NCBI GenBank assembly: GCA_014323675.1
Contig: JACONN010000002.1
Span: forward strand, 1,488,001 to 1,552,000
Source of the DNA: Hormoscilla sp. GM7CHS1pb
Lineage (GTDB): Bacteria > Cyanobacteriota > Cyanobacteriia > Cyanobacteriales > Desertifilaceae
Direction: 5' to 3'
DNA length: 64,000 nucleotides
How positions within the stretch are numbered: position 1 is the stretch's first letter; every line of letters begins with the position of its first letter. The notes beneath the pieces were generated by a model. That model was not told the DNA's origin. It searched no databases and worked only from the letters and a program-made list of their open reading frames with translations. The position numbers and the translations under genes were made by a program. Below, one piece after another: positions 1 to 13,048 of this stretch.

Positions 1-4044
<4,044 letters not shown>

Positions 4045-4048
4045 CCAC

Positions 4049-6072
4049 GTAATTGCTCAAGATCTTGGTGGTGAAGGAATATGGGTACTGCCGGTACTGC
4101 ATAGTTACTCGGGCCATCGGACTGGAGTGAACAGCCCTTGTACTGCCTCGGAATGCCTAACAGGACAAGAGCAATTTTTGAGGAGCGAAAACTTCTCAAA
4201 TGCTTACGGGGTGGGGGGTTTTGACCTCGAAGTGGTGAGTCGGCAGCCGAGCGCCCGAATATGCAGTTGAGATGCGCGACAGCTGATTTTTTTCAAAATC
4301 CCGCGCCCAGGGTTGACAAATTCGATAAATAAGTAGTAAGTTGGAAGACATGACTAAGAATTGGCTTGCTGACCTCGACCAAGACACAGAGAATCTCGAC
4401 CCAAAAAGTCGGGAAGTTTTGCAGCGGTTACTCAATTACCTAGAAGACCTATACAGCCAAAACCTTGAATTGAAAGCTGACAATCAACGATTGAGAGATG
4501 AAATAGCCGCGCTCAAAGGGCACAAGGGAAAACCTGACATCAAACCTCAAGCCAAAGCTGATACTTCTAAAGCTGATACTTCTGCGGAGGCCAAACCAGA
4601 GCAGCCCAATAGTCGAGAGCGAAAAAAGAAAAAACCGAAAACCCCCCCCAGGAACGTCGCCAACTTATTCATATTGACAGAGAAGAGGTTATCAAACTGG
4701 CTCGGAGTAACTTGCCGTCAGATATCACCCATAGAGGCTACCGAGAAGTAACAATTCAAAATATTATATTTAAAACAGACACGGTTATTTATCGACTAGA
4801 AAGACTCTATTCACCTAGTACGGAGAAATTTTACGAAGCCCAGTTGCCGCAAGGATTAAAAGGCAAATCTTACGGGAGTGAACTCGAAGCATTTGTTCTC
4901 ACTTTGTATTATCAGTTACGAGTGCCAGAAGAAAAGATTCTTAAATTGTTGCCGTCTCAGGGAATAGTAATCTCGGCGGGAAAAATATCTAACTTAATAA
5001 CTCGGCAATATTTAAGAGAATTTACTGAAGAACGAAATGCTATTTTAGAAGCGGGACTGGGCAGTACCAGTTATCACCAAATTGATGATACGGGGATGCG
5101 GGTTAATGGGAAAAATTGCTATGTATTCACACTCTGCAATCCTTACTATAGCAGTTTTTTTACCAGAGAGCGCAAAAACTCTGAAACAGTTCTCCAAATG
5201 TTAAACGAATTGCAGTTGGATCCAACTGAATTAGCAGTTGTTCAATCAGATGATTTAGTTGACAGTATTTTGCCTGACAAGAAGAAAAAGCAGCTCGGGG
5301 ACTACATAGATATTTTGGTGGCTGATGACGCGGGACAATTTCACAACCAGACGAACCATCGTAGTTTATGCTGGATTCATGAAGGACGACACTACGAAAA
5401 GCTGACTCCTCTGGTTCCCTCTCATCAAAAAAGCCTGGCACAATTTCTCTCTTATTTTTGGATTTACTATTATCAACTCAAAGCCTATCAACAGCAAAGC
5501 ACAGAAGAGCAGCGACAACAAAAACTGTTGCTTGAAACCGAATTTGACAAATTGTTTTCCCGTCAAACCGGATACAGTGCTTTAGATCATAGAATTGATT
5601 TAACAAAACAGAAGAAGCCTTATTTACTATTAGTTCTAGATTTTCCTGAAGTTCCTCTTGACAATAATGAGGCAGAGCGGACAGTCCGGGAGTATGTGAT
5701 TAAGCGCAAAATCTCCAATGGAACCCGCACTCTACAGGGGACTCAGGCGTGGGAAGTGTTTTTGGCTCTGGTTGACACCTGCCGCAAAAACGGAGTGAAT
5801 TTTTATTCGTACATTAAGGATCGAATTTCCAAATCTTTCAAGATGCCAGCGTTGTCCACGCTAATTCAACAGATGCAGCCGCCAAAACCAACATAAACAT
5901 AAACCATTGACTCCAAGTCTCGCTTGTGTAGTTTCCACCTAAGCACCAAGGGTGTTACAGCTCCTTGTTATAAAGGACAGACTCATTAAGTGCGACATCA
6001 GCTCCTGTTTAAAAAGCTGCAGGAGCTACTCTCGTGTGGAAATCACTCCCCACCAACATATTGAGCAACTTC
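4049..6072 (+). mobile_element. IS66-family element, copy 1 (between cmr4 and cmr5)
   Basis: A 2024-bp element with imperfect terminal inverted repeats (left GTAATTGCTCAAGATCTTGG, right end read inward GAAGTTGCTCAATATGTTGG) and an 8-bp target duplication TTAGCCAC at 4041-4048 and 6073-6080, as expected for IS66. It has one transposase gene, no separate tnpA/tnpB, and about 290 bp of non-coding left end. It is nearly identical to copies at 20362 and 45905, which indicates recent spread. This copy has a C8 tract that frameshifts the transposase. Confidence 0.95.
4350..5896 (+). pseudogene. IS66 transposase, frameshifted at a C8 tract
   Basis: DDE transposase of IS66 type. The N-terminal 110 codons encode a coiled coil and a charged Lys/Pro-rich linker. 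The catalytic part carries the family signature NNEAERTVREYVIKRK near the C-terminus. The run of eight C at 4642-4649 puts the two parts in different frames; copy 2 has nine C and one continuous 515-codon frame. As read, this copy makes a truncated N-terminal protein unless the ribosome or polymerase slips. Elsewhere the copies look the same by eye. Confidence 0.9.
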
Positions 6073-6124
6073 TTAGCCACCGCCGCCCCAACCCGCCGCC
6101 CCAACCCTAAAGGGTGGGGCTACG

Positions 6125-6468
6125 CATACAAAGCCCGCCTGCGCGGGCTAGAGATTATTTTACTCGTGACTAGGTAGAACCTAGTCACGAAAACCCGAGG
6201 CTCTGCCTCTTTTTATGCTGATGGCTTGATAGGATGATAACATGAGGCAGAGCCTCACACCATCCGTTCCCAGCCGGAGTCTGGGAACGAGTTAACACAT
6301 ACAAAGCCCGCCTGCGCGGGCTAGAGATTATTTTACTCGTGACTAGGTAGAACCTAGTCACGAAAACCCGAGACTCTGCCTCTTTTTATGCTGATGGCTT
6401 TATAGTATAATAGCATGAGGCAGAGCCTCAGACCATCCCTTCCCAGCCGGAGTCTGGGAACGAGTTAA
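6125..6468. repeat. Tandem duplication of a 173-bp hairpin-rich unit
   Basis: Two units of about 173 bp (6125-6297 and 6298-6468) lie head to tail between the IS66 copy and cmr5, differing at a few positions. Each contains three palindromes: GCCCGCCTGCGCGGGC, GTGACTAGGTAGAACCTAGTCAC-type (arms GTGACTAGGT/ACCTAGTCAC), and CGTTCCCAG..CTGGGAACG, plus arms GAGGCTCTGCCTC and GAGGCAGAGCCTC. The second unit ends just before the cmr5 ribosome binding site. They may form RNA stem-loops in the operon transcript. Confidence 0.9.
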
Positions 6469-6480
6469 AGAAGAGGTAAA

Positions 6481-6975
6481 ATGATGAGTAATAAATTACA
6501 GGAAGAATCGGCGATCAATGCCTTCGATCCGCGCAGTATTAACAAGCGAGTTTATGAGGCTTTGTGTGCCCTACGCAAAGGTTACGATCTAGCTAAAGAA
6601 TGTGGAACAGTGAAAGAGGAGGAATATAATAAAGGTTTGCGAGAACAAAAAAGTCAAGCCCAAGAACTTTATACCTATTTGGCAACTTGGGGGTTGATGC
6701 GCTTGCGGGCCGAGGAAATGTCTGGCAATAAGGAGAAGAAGTATTCTGAGATTACTCAGAATGGAAAACGGGAAATGTTAGACTGCTTCTTTAAGTGTTT
6801 GGAACGGGTGGCGACAAAGCAAAATTTGGCTAGCATTAATGGGATCGATACCCTGAATGCCATGAAGATGGATGATTATTTGGGTTTGACTGGTATCGCT
6901 TTGGCCGTGGCCCGGGAATTTAGCTTTTGGGCGGATGCTATTTATCCGGATATTAAGGGAGGTGAAAAAGAATGA
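6481..6975 (+). CDS. cmr5: Type III-B CRISPR small subunit Cmr5 (Cas11)
   Basis: All-helical small subunit that lines the target RNA path of the Cmr complex. The sequence is rich in helices, with SQAQELYTYLATWGLMRLRA in the middle and the C-terminal DDYLGLTGIALAVAREFSFW, which matches the Cmr5 ending in which a conserved helix precedes an aromatic residue. At 164 residues it is somewhat longer than many Cmr5 proteins. Two ATGs are adjacent (6481 and 6484); GAAGAGG just upstream suits either. It overlaps the next gene by 4 nt (ATGA), so the two are coupled. Confidence 0.8.
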   Translation: MMSNKLQEESAINAFDPRSINKRVYEALCALRKGYDLAKECGTVKEEEYNKGLREQKSQAQELYTYLATWGLMRLRAEEMSGNKEKKYSEITQNGKREMLDCFFKCLERVATKQNLASINGIDTLNAMKMDDYLGLTGIALAVAREFSFWADAIYPDIKGGEKE

Positions 6976-8696
6976 ATAATGTGTTTCTGCGGGAGAAAAA
7001 ATCACTGGAACTCGATAATCATGCGAGTTTTGTGGAGTATCTCCGCTGGATGCGATCGCCCTCGCCCACATTAGAGGATAATCATGATAATGATACGAAG
7101 GCGATCCTGTTGCAAGAGGCGGTGGGTAAGTCCCGGAATTATCAGCAATATTTTCAGGGGCGAAATGACGCTACTGAGTTAATTGCGGATCGTACTTTTG
7201 AAGTAAAATGCACTTGGCGGGTGCGCGTGGGGGGAATGAGAGGTCCCGAAGATATGCTACTTCCTGCTTTTGATGCGGCGGGAATGCCTTATATTCCTGC
7301 TAGCAGTTTGCGGGGAGTGGCCCGCGTTTGGGGTCTGCGAGAAAAATCAGAGGCCGAGGTAGAAAGTTGCTTGGGTGCCCCGGAGAAAGACCGGGCGGGT
7401 AAGGTGATTTTTCTGGATGCTTATCCTTTGGCGAAAACTTGGGGACAGCAGGAAGGCGGGTTGGCGATCGATGTTGCCAATAGTATCTGGAAGTGGGAAA
7501 AGTCGGAACCGACCTATGCGCCTAACCCCAATTTGTTTTTGTCTCTGAAAAAAACGACTTTTTTGGTGGGTTTGCGGCGTACCAGGCGCTGTGACGATCG
7601 GACATTCGATCTGGTTAAAAGCTGGTTAATACAAGGTTTGCAGGCGGGTATCGGAGCTCAGGTGAACTCCGGTTATGGGGAAATGCAAATTAAGGGTTAT
7701 ACACCGCCAAAACCTTTCTTGCAAGTTAGTTTTACCTTGACGGGACAGTTGATTCACAGCTATCAACATGTTACTTGGGACCGTCAGCGACAACGCTATA
7801 ATCGGGAGACGGAAGCGGAAGTCCGTTCCCCAGCCCTGAAGTCCATGCTGCGCTATTGGTTTCGGGCTTTGGCCTTGGGGGTTCTCGACTGTAAAGAAGT
7901 GCGCGATCGCCTGGAACCGGAGTTATTTGGGGCCATTGAACCCCAGACCCTAGGTGCGATAAAATGTCGGGTGGAGGAAGTCAAAAGTCCGAAACCCCGC
8001 CGTCAAGAACAGAACGATCGCCAATGTTTATCTCAGCAGGGAAGATTGCAGTTGAGTTTCTCGGAGGGAATAGCTACAGAAAAGGAAGATGCGGTTCGTG
8101 AGTTGTTCTGTAACTTGACTTGGTTGGCCTTTCACCTGGGCGGCGTGGGACAAGGGGCCCGCCGACCTAAGCATAAGCGCAATAGTAAACCTTACTATCG
8201 CGGTTGTCAGTTGCGGGCGACATTAGTAAGATCGGAGGAATGCCATTGGCCGGATTTGCCAGATGAACTTCCTCAGTTTAAGGTATTGTTTCAGGAGAAA
8301 TTACAGAATTTCTATGACGCCCTGAAACTACTTTCCGAACAATCGCTTTCTCCTAAAAACCCACGTTCTGCTTCTGGGCAGTTCCGCGAGTTCGTCGGGA
8401 ATAATTGTAAGATTGTTGTTTGTCGGGACGATGGCGATTTCGATCCTACTGATCCGAATAAACCTTTTGCCTTACGGATATTGCACAAACTCGCACATCG
8501 AGGCGATCATAAGTACGATCAGGAATTATGTGGCGATGCCAAGAGTAATCCTTCTCCAGTTTTGATTGCCGATTTAGGTTTATATCAGGTAGTGATTGTA
8601 TTTGGGGCGGGTGCAAAGCGGCGTCAGCAGTATCTCAGGGAGTTGAAGGATAATGCTGACCATTACCTGCAATTATGGCCTTTTAATGGCCCTTGA
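6972..8696 (+). CDS. Fused Cmr6-Cmr1 RAMP protein
   Basis: A 574-residue protein with two RAMP parts. Residues about 60-245 resemble Cmr6: MPYIPASSLRGVARVWGLRE and the glycine-rich GLQAGIGAQVNSGYGEM. Residues about 250-574 resemble Cmr1: EVRSPALKSMLRYWFRAL, a following LFGAIEPQTLG and GGVGQGARRPKHKRN. The operon would otherwise lack both Cmr1 and Cmr6, so one polypeptide probably supplies both, capping the 3' end of the Cmr4 filament. No stop or frameshift separates the halves. Assignment rests on motif recognition, not on alignment. Confidence 0.8.
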   Translation: MNNVFLREKKSLELDNHASFVEYLRWMRSPSPTLEDNHDNDTKAILLQEAVGKSRNYQQYFQGRNDATELIADRTFEVKCTWRVRVGGMRGPEDMLLPAFDAAGMPYIPASSLRGVARVWGLREKSEAEVESCLGAPEKDRAGKVIFLDAYPLAKTWGQQEGGLAIDVANSIWKWEKSEPTYAPNPNLFLSLKKTTFLVGLRRTRRCDDRTFDLVKSWLIQGLQAGIGAQVNSGYGEMQIKGYTPPKPFLQVSFTLTGQLIHSYQHVTWDRQRQRYNRETEAEVRSPALKSMLRYWFRALALGVLDCKEVRDRLEPELFGAIEPQTLGAIKCRVEEVKSPKPRRQEQNDRQCLSQQGRLQLSFSEGIATEKEDAVRELFCNLTWLAFHLGGVGQGARRPKHKRNSKPYYRGCQLRATLVRSEECHWPDLPDELPQFKVLFQEKLQNFYDALKLLSEQSLSPKNPRSASGQFREFVGNNCKIVVCRDDGDFDPTDPNKPFALRILHKLAHRGDHKYDQELCGDAKSNPSPVLIADLGLYQVVIVFGAGAKRRQQYLRELKDNADHYLQLWPFNGP

Positions 8697-9013
8697 GATG
8701 CAAGAATTCGATTGGCTTCATGGCCCGCCGGGGGTTCAAATCAAACCCCCGGCTAATAGCTAAAGCCCGCCTCTGGTTCAAACCAGAGGCTAATAGCTAA
8801 AGTGGGTTAAAACCCACTAAAAGCATTATCTAGAAAGCGTTTTTCCCCACGTTCCCTGGCTCCGCCAGGGAACGTGCTATCGAGGCGGATCCTCTAGTTG
8901 CGAATGGTGCAAGATATGAGTTTTAACCGACTTCAGCTCTTAGCCGTGGGTAAAACCCACGACGGGCTGCGATCCAAATCCGATCGATGTCATACCGCCG
9001 TACCGCGATCGGG
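8697..9013. other. Intergenic hairpin cluster behind the cmr operon
   Basis: No gene is visible. Successive palindromes are present: GGGGGTTTG with CAAACCCCC-like arms at about 8729-8752, CCTCTGGTTCAAACCAGAGG at 8771-8790, GTGGGTTAAAACCCAC at 8802-8817, ACGTTCCCTGGC..GCCAGGGAACGT at about 8849-8876, and GTGGGTAAAACCCAC near 8946. Around 8905-8922 is GGTGCAAGATATGAG, the same end sequence as the inverted-repeat elements at 25915 and 57583. One or more may terminate the operon, but there is no U-tract to prove it. Confidence 0.6.
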
Positions 9014-9099
9014 AAAACCGGGTTTCTGGGTACTCGTTCTGCGCGGGAAATGCTTGACATGAGAGCGATCGCGCGAGCATTACAAGGAGGAATTCAATA

Positions 9100-9276
9100 A
9101 TGCTAGACGCCCAAAAATGTGCTGAGCTAATTCGCCAGCATTTCGCAGAGATTACTACCAAGCAGTTTCTGGAAAATCTGACAAATTCCAGCCCAGAACT
9201 GTTCGAGGATGATGCTTTGCCCTCATCCGCAGAATCACTTCTGTCTGAGTCAAATGCATTAAAAGAATTAAACTAA
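9100..9276 (+). CDS. Small hypothetical protein, 3' end replaced by intron
   Basis: A 58-codon frame (MLDAQKCAELIRQHFAEITT...) with a strong Shine-Dalgarno AAGGAGG at 9084-9090, nine bases before the ATG. Function is not recognised; the first half looks helical, the second acidic and Ser-rich. Its last three codons and stop come from the end of an antisense group II intron relic whose boundary is at 9267. If the relic (9267-10319) is removed, the frame continues for ten further codons (RIVRTSSKDI) to a TAA at about 10351, which suggests the intron shortened an existing gene. Confidence 0.55.
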   Translation: MLDAQKCAELIRQHFAEITTKQFLENLTNSSPELFEDDALPSSAESLLSESNALKELN

Positions 9277-10319
9277 GCCAGCCCGTCGCCGGGCCGACTC
9301 GTCTTCAAAACCGGACATGAGACTTTCACCTCATCCGGCTCCTTGGTTTCCCTATCCCGGCTTTTCCGGGTGCGGCCTTCTATACTCGTTGGGCCGCTCT
9401 GTAGATACGCTTTTGCAGCTTGAATACTTCCCGCTCTAGCTTGCGCCAGGGGACCGCATTCCAGTCATATACTTTCCTGTTGGATGTACTCCGTGACATA
9501 TTGACTGCTACTAACCTCCACACTTTTGGTTAACCATGAGGGCGTCAGCTCTATCCCGCCCATTACAGGCGCTCATTTGCTTCTCCACTCAATCTCTCCC
9601 AGTTGCGACCTGCTAATGGTTTGCAGATTTTACGCCTTTGGTGGCTACTCAGCTCTCATATCACTGAGAGTACGTCAACTGGTTTACCTCGTTCCTGTAG
9701 ATGATTGGTTGTGACCTTAGAGAATGACCTTACGCCGGGTTTATTGTCAGTGCTTGTTGGTCAGTAACTCGACCTGCCAACGACCATTATCCTTTCCCTT
9801 TTGGGCCAGTGTATAAGCCTTATTCCACTGGTTTCCTGTGACGACGCTGCATCATTTCGCTTTATGCTCCTCATAGTCACTTGCTTGACGTTGACCAGTT
9901 TAGGCTACCAGTCATTAACGCCTTCTCACCCCGCTTTACGGATTGATGCCATCGCGTCCGGGAGCACCCTTTCGTTTCCAGAGCGCCCACCCATGTCGTT
10001 GCCTGCTGGCGAACGACAGGGTGGGCGCTCTCGGAAACGACCCTGTCATGTCGCTCCCGCGCATGACATGGGTGGGTGTCTCCGGACGCGAAGCTACCGT
10101 AGGGGTGATGCTTTTACCCCTGCACTTAGGGGAGAGGGACTTGCACCCTCATCATCTCTGAGTTTCGCCAGTTCCTTTTGATGTTTCCACCGGTGACTGA
10201 CTTGACCCTACAAGTTTCAGGACCAATGATATCCTGCATGCGGTCTCGGTCAATAGGCTTGTGACATGGCCATTGACCCTCCTTGTCCATTCTGGATCTT
10301 TACGCTAAACGGGTCGCAC
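9267..10319 (-). mobile_element. ORF-less group II intron relic
   Basis: On the minus strand this 1053-bp stretch follows the full intron at 16933-19471 end to end. Its 5' end GTGCGACCCGTTTAGCG (from 10319) matches GTGTGATTCGTTTAGTG of that intron, and its 3' end ...GGCTTAGTTTAAT (to 9267) is shared. The domain V-like segment GAGCCGGATGAGGTG with its CATGTCCGGTTTTGAAG partner is retained. Of the maturase only about 25 N-terminal codons (AVPWRKLEREVFKLQKRIY) remain before the frame jumps to the 3' RNA domains. It could only move with a protein supplied in trans. Confidence 0.85.
9955..10094. repeat. Palindromic element nested in a second copy
   Basis: Inside the intron relic is a palindrome bounded by CGCGTCCGGGAGCACCC and GGGTGTCTCCGGACGCG. 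Its middle is split by a second palindrome of the same family, bounded by CGTTTCCAGAGCGCCC and GGGCGCTCTCGGAAACG around 9970-10040. The shared core is CCCACCCATGTCG...CGACAGGGTGGG. The intact single form is at 17148-17222 in the full-length intron; three copies lie side by side at 45346-45545 and a partial one at 13301-13350. Confidence 0.85.
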
Positions 10320-10365
10320 CGCATTGTCAGAACCAGTAGCAAGGACATATAAATTAAATTAATAA

Positions 10366-10640
10366 GCCGGGTTTTTTAACCTGGTTTATAGGTACTCGTC
10401 CTGCGCGGTAAATGCTTGACATCGGCCAGAGATTTCTGTAGTCTAAATAGCACTGACACCCAATTGTCATTGCAAGGATGCAAGAATTAAGAAACCCGGT
10501 TGATTCTCGAAACCGGGTTTTTGGGTACTCCTCGTGCGCCGGAAATGCTTGACATGAGAGCGATCGCACTTACTGGGCGATCGAACTATACTGACATCGA
10601 ATTCGTCGTGCGCGGGAAAAATACTTGACATGAGGCCGAT
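10366..10640. repeat. Dispersed repeat with TACTCGT..GCGCGGGAAATGCTTGACAT
   Basis: Three copies occur here (about 10366-10423, 10503-10568, 10602-10640), with further copies at about 9014-9072 and 16838-16876. The common part is a GAAACCGGGTTT-type palindrome followed by GGTACTCGT, GCGCGGGAAATGCTTGACAT and often GAGAGCGATCGC. All copies have the same orientation. No coding potential is evident. Clustering beside the CRISPR array suggests local spread. Confidence 0.75.
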
Positions 10641-10942
10641 CGGGGATAGGATACAGAAAGATTGCAGGCGAAGTAGCGCTGGATAACTGCCAGTGGTGGG
10701 TGAAGCCCCGATCGCCCGTCTAACTGCCGGTGATTACCAGGCAGATCGCCCCTTCCCAGGATCTGCAAGAAACAGCGCTGGAACCGGAGGAAATCTGGGA
10801 GCCTACCGGTGCCAGATCGTAAATAGTTGCCAAATATGTACTTTTCCGTTCGCCGGCGAAGTAGAATTAATGGAAACGCTAAGGCCAAATTAGTAGAAAT
10901 GTTCTATTAATGCGGCAGTTGCAGGAAAAATTTGCATAGAGC

Positions 10943-10971
10943 TTGACAAAAGATGAGATTTTTCCTATAAT
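10943..10971 (+). promoter_or_regulatory. Perfect sigma70-type promoter before intron 1
   Basis: TTGACA at 10943-10948 and TATAAT at 10966-10971 are separated by exactly 17 nt, a perfect consensus. Transcription would start near 10978 and run into the group II intron and the CRISPR repeats behind it. It may have been the array leader promoter or may now drive the maturase gene. Confidence 0.7.
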
Positions 10972-10974
10972 GAT

Positions 10975-12868
10975 ATTGGGAGTGGGAGAAGACTTAACCT
11001 ACTACCGCAAGGGGAGCTGTCGTCTGACGCTCTAGCAGCACAGGCTAGCCCATTCCCACCTGCCCGTCATCTCCGAGTAGTAGTCAGGCGAATTGGATCG
11101 CCCTAAACTGTCATAACAATCTTAAGGTCGGAACGAATAAAAACGCTGTTCTGAGTCTGCGGATAGGTCGAAACCGCAGTAGGCTGGACGGGGAGCGGAA
11201 GTCTCAGCAGCGGGTAGGACGGAGCGTAATTGCTTCGAGGTAATCAGAACTTACGAGATGGCGTAGAGCATGATTAGACACACGAATAAAAACCGTAGTG
11301 AATCCTGGAGTGGGCTGCCATGGAAGAAATTCCGACGCAACTTATTCCGCCTACAATGTCGAGTATGGAAAGCTATTAGAGCTGGCGACAAGGCACGAGC
11401 GAATAGCTTGCAAAAACTAATACTGAAATCCCGGAGTGCAAGATACATGGCTATCCGTCAGGTAACTCAGCTTAACGCCGGAAAGAAAACGGCGGGGGTT
11501 GATGGCATGAAATGCCTGAGTTTTTCGCAAAGGTTAGAGCTAGAGAAGCTACTAAAAGATCAAGCCCGTGCTTGGTCCCACAGTCGCCTACGGTCAATAC
11601 CAATCCCCAAAAAGGACGGAACGACCCGAATGCTCAAAATCCCGACGATGAAGGACAGGGCTTGGCAATGTCTGATTAAATATGTCATCGAACCTGCCCA
11701 CGAAGCACTATTTCATGAGAGAAGCTACGGGTTTAGACCCGGTCGGGAGACTCATGATTGCCAGAAAAACTTGTATCTAGCCCTGAGGTCATTTTGCCAC
11801 GGAAAAGATAAGAGAATTATGGAATTGGACATCGAGAAGTGCTTTGACAGAATAGACCACAACCACCTGATGAAGCAAACCATAGCCCCTCAATGCGTGA
11901 AGCTAGGGTTATGGAAATGTCTAAAAGCGGGAGTTAATCCCGAGTTCCCATCACAGGGAACACCACAGGGCGGCGTGGTCAGTCCAGTCCTGGCAAACAT
12001 TGCGCTAGATGGGATCGAGAACATCCACTACTCGGTGAGATACGCCGATGATATGGTGTTCAGACTTAAGCCAGGGGATGATGCTGATGTTATTCTGCAA
12101 CAGGTCAAAGAATTCTTAGCACATAGAGGGCTGAACATAAAAGCAAGCAAAACGAAGCTAGTAGCCTCGACAGATGGGTTTGACTTTCTTGGGTGGCATT
12201 TTAAGGCGCAGCGAAATGGGAAGTTAAGATGCGTTCCTTCAGTGGACAATTACCAAGCTTTCCGGCAGAAGGTTAAGCACGTTGTCAACAACTATAATTA
12301 TGGTGCGGTCGTCAAAGCGCAGAAGCTATCAAATCTAGTACGCGGATGGAGAAATTACCACCGATATTGCCGACTAAGTGGAAGCAGATTTTCCCTGTAC
12401 TTCCTGACTCATAGGGCTTGGAAGGTGTTCGCGAAGGAACAAAAACTTAACCGGTATCAGGTAGATGACTTAATCGATAAAGCATTCCCATGCGTTCCCT
12501 ACCGCGAACACAATCACGTCAAAGTTAAGGGTGATTTATCACCTTTCGATGGAGATGTAACCTACTGGAGTGAAAGAAACTCTAAATACTACGACGGTCC
12601 CCTAGCAGCAGCGTTAAAAAGACAGCAACACACATGTGGACATTGCGGTTTGAAATTAACAGGAGGTGAAATAGTACAACTCCATCACATCGATGGAAAT
12701 CACGACAATTGGAAACGGAAAAACTTGACGGCAGTCCATAAGTCGTGTCATAATTACATCCACATGAGCAAGTCACTTGACTAGATTATCGGGAGCTGGA
12801 TGCGGGGAAACTCGCACGTCCAGATCTAAAAGGGAGGTCCGGGGTATCATAGCCCCGATCGACCCTAC
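10975..12868 (+). mobile_element. Group II intron 1, inserted in the CRISPR locus
   Basis: The 3' end is clear: a domain V-like hairpin (GAGCTGGATGCGGGGAAACT, then CGCACGTCCAGATC) at about 12791-12827, a domain VI-like stem CCGGGGTATCATAGCCCCG, and the end CGACCCTAC at 12868. The 5' end is uncertain: no GUGYG boundary was found and only about 290 nt separate the promoter from the maturase start, which is short for domains I-III. It may therefore be 5' truncated. Degenerate and perfect CRISPR repeats lie on either side. It belongs to a different family from intron 2. Confidence 0.75.
11270..12784 (+). CDS. ltrA: Group II intron reverse transcriptase/maturase with HNH
   Basis: A 504-residue intron-encoded protein that splices its intron RNA and primes reverse transcription at the target. 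RT block features include KTAGVDG, SYGFRPGRETHDC, the fingers/palm segment TPQGGVVSPVLANIAL and the catalytic YADDMVF. A maturase X region follows (LVRGWRNYHRYC). The C-terminus is an HNH endonuclease domain with CGHCGL, HHIDGNHDN and CH paired residues. All key residues are present, so the protein looks functional. It is not fused to Cas1 and is not an adaptation-module RT; its place in the array is an insertion. Confidence 0.93.
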   Translation: MIRHTNKNRSESWSGLPWKKFRRNLFRLQCRVWKAIRAGDKARANSLQKLILKSRSARYMAIRQVTQLNAGKKTAGVDGMKCLSFSQRLELEKLLKDQARAWSHSRLRSIPIPKKDGTTRMLKIPTMKDRAWQCLIKYVIEPAHEALFHERSYGFRPGRETHDCQKNLYLALRSFCHGKDKRIMELDIEKCFDRIDHNHLMKQTIAPQCVKLGLWKCLKAGVNPEFPSQGTPQGGVVSPVLANIALDGIENIHYSVRYADDMVFRLKPGDDADVILQQVKEFLAHRGLNIKASKTKLVASTDGFDFLGWHFKAQRNGKLRCVPSVDNYQAFRQKVKHVVNNYNYGAVVKAQKLSNLVRGWRNYHRYCRLSGSRFSLYFLTHRAWKVFAKEQKLNRYQVDDLIDKAFPCVPYREHNHVKVKGDLSPFDGDVTYWSERNSKYYDGPLAAALKRQQHTCGHCGLKLTGGEIVQLHHIDGNHDNWKRKNLTAVHKSCHNYIHMSKSLD

Positions 12869-12902
12869 CAGGGCCTGGGGCCTATCTTGCAACTCTTTCC
12901 CC

Positions 12903-13008
12903 GTCCCCACTCGCTGGGGACGAGAATTAATGGAAACTTGACTGTCCCAGGCTCAAGGCTTAGAGTCTGACGCGTCCCCACTCGCTGGGGACGAGAATTA
13001 ATGGAAAC
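12903..13008 (+). CRISPR. Remnant CRISPR array: two perfect repeats, one spacer
   Basis: Two identical 35-nt repeats (12903-12937 and 12974-13008) start GTCCCCACTCGCTGGGGAC and end with ATGGAAAC, the 8-nt handle typical of type III crRNAs, giving the plus strand as sense. They enclose a 36-nt spacer. Degenerate repeats occur at 10842-10877 (only the last 15 nt, AGAATTAATGGAAAC, well kept) and at about 13485-13520 (CTCGCTGGGGACGCGAATTAATG). Segments 12869-12902 and 13009-13048 are of spacer length. No cas1, cas2 or cas6 is in the window. The array is plausibly the one served by the cmr operon. Confidence 0.85.
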
Positions 13009-13048
13009 GAGCCTGGATGCCCGTGAGGAGCTAGACCAGGTTACCCAG

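Noticed and set aside
4049..4270. Open frame from the IS66 left end, same in all three copies
   Set aside because: It has no start of its own and only appears as a fusion with flanking DNA; no domain recognised.
8729..8752. GGTTCAAATC resembling a tRNA T-arm
   Set aside because: It is part of a simple palindrome and no cloverleaf could be assembled around it.
11270..12784. Reverse transcriptase as a CRISPR adaptation RT
   Set aside because: It has group II maturase and HNH domains and intron RNA ends, and no Cas1 or Cas2 is near; it is an inserted intron.
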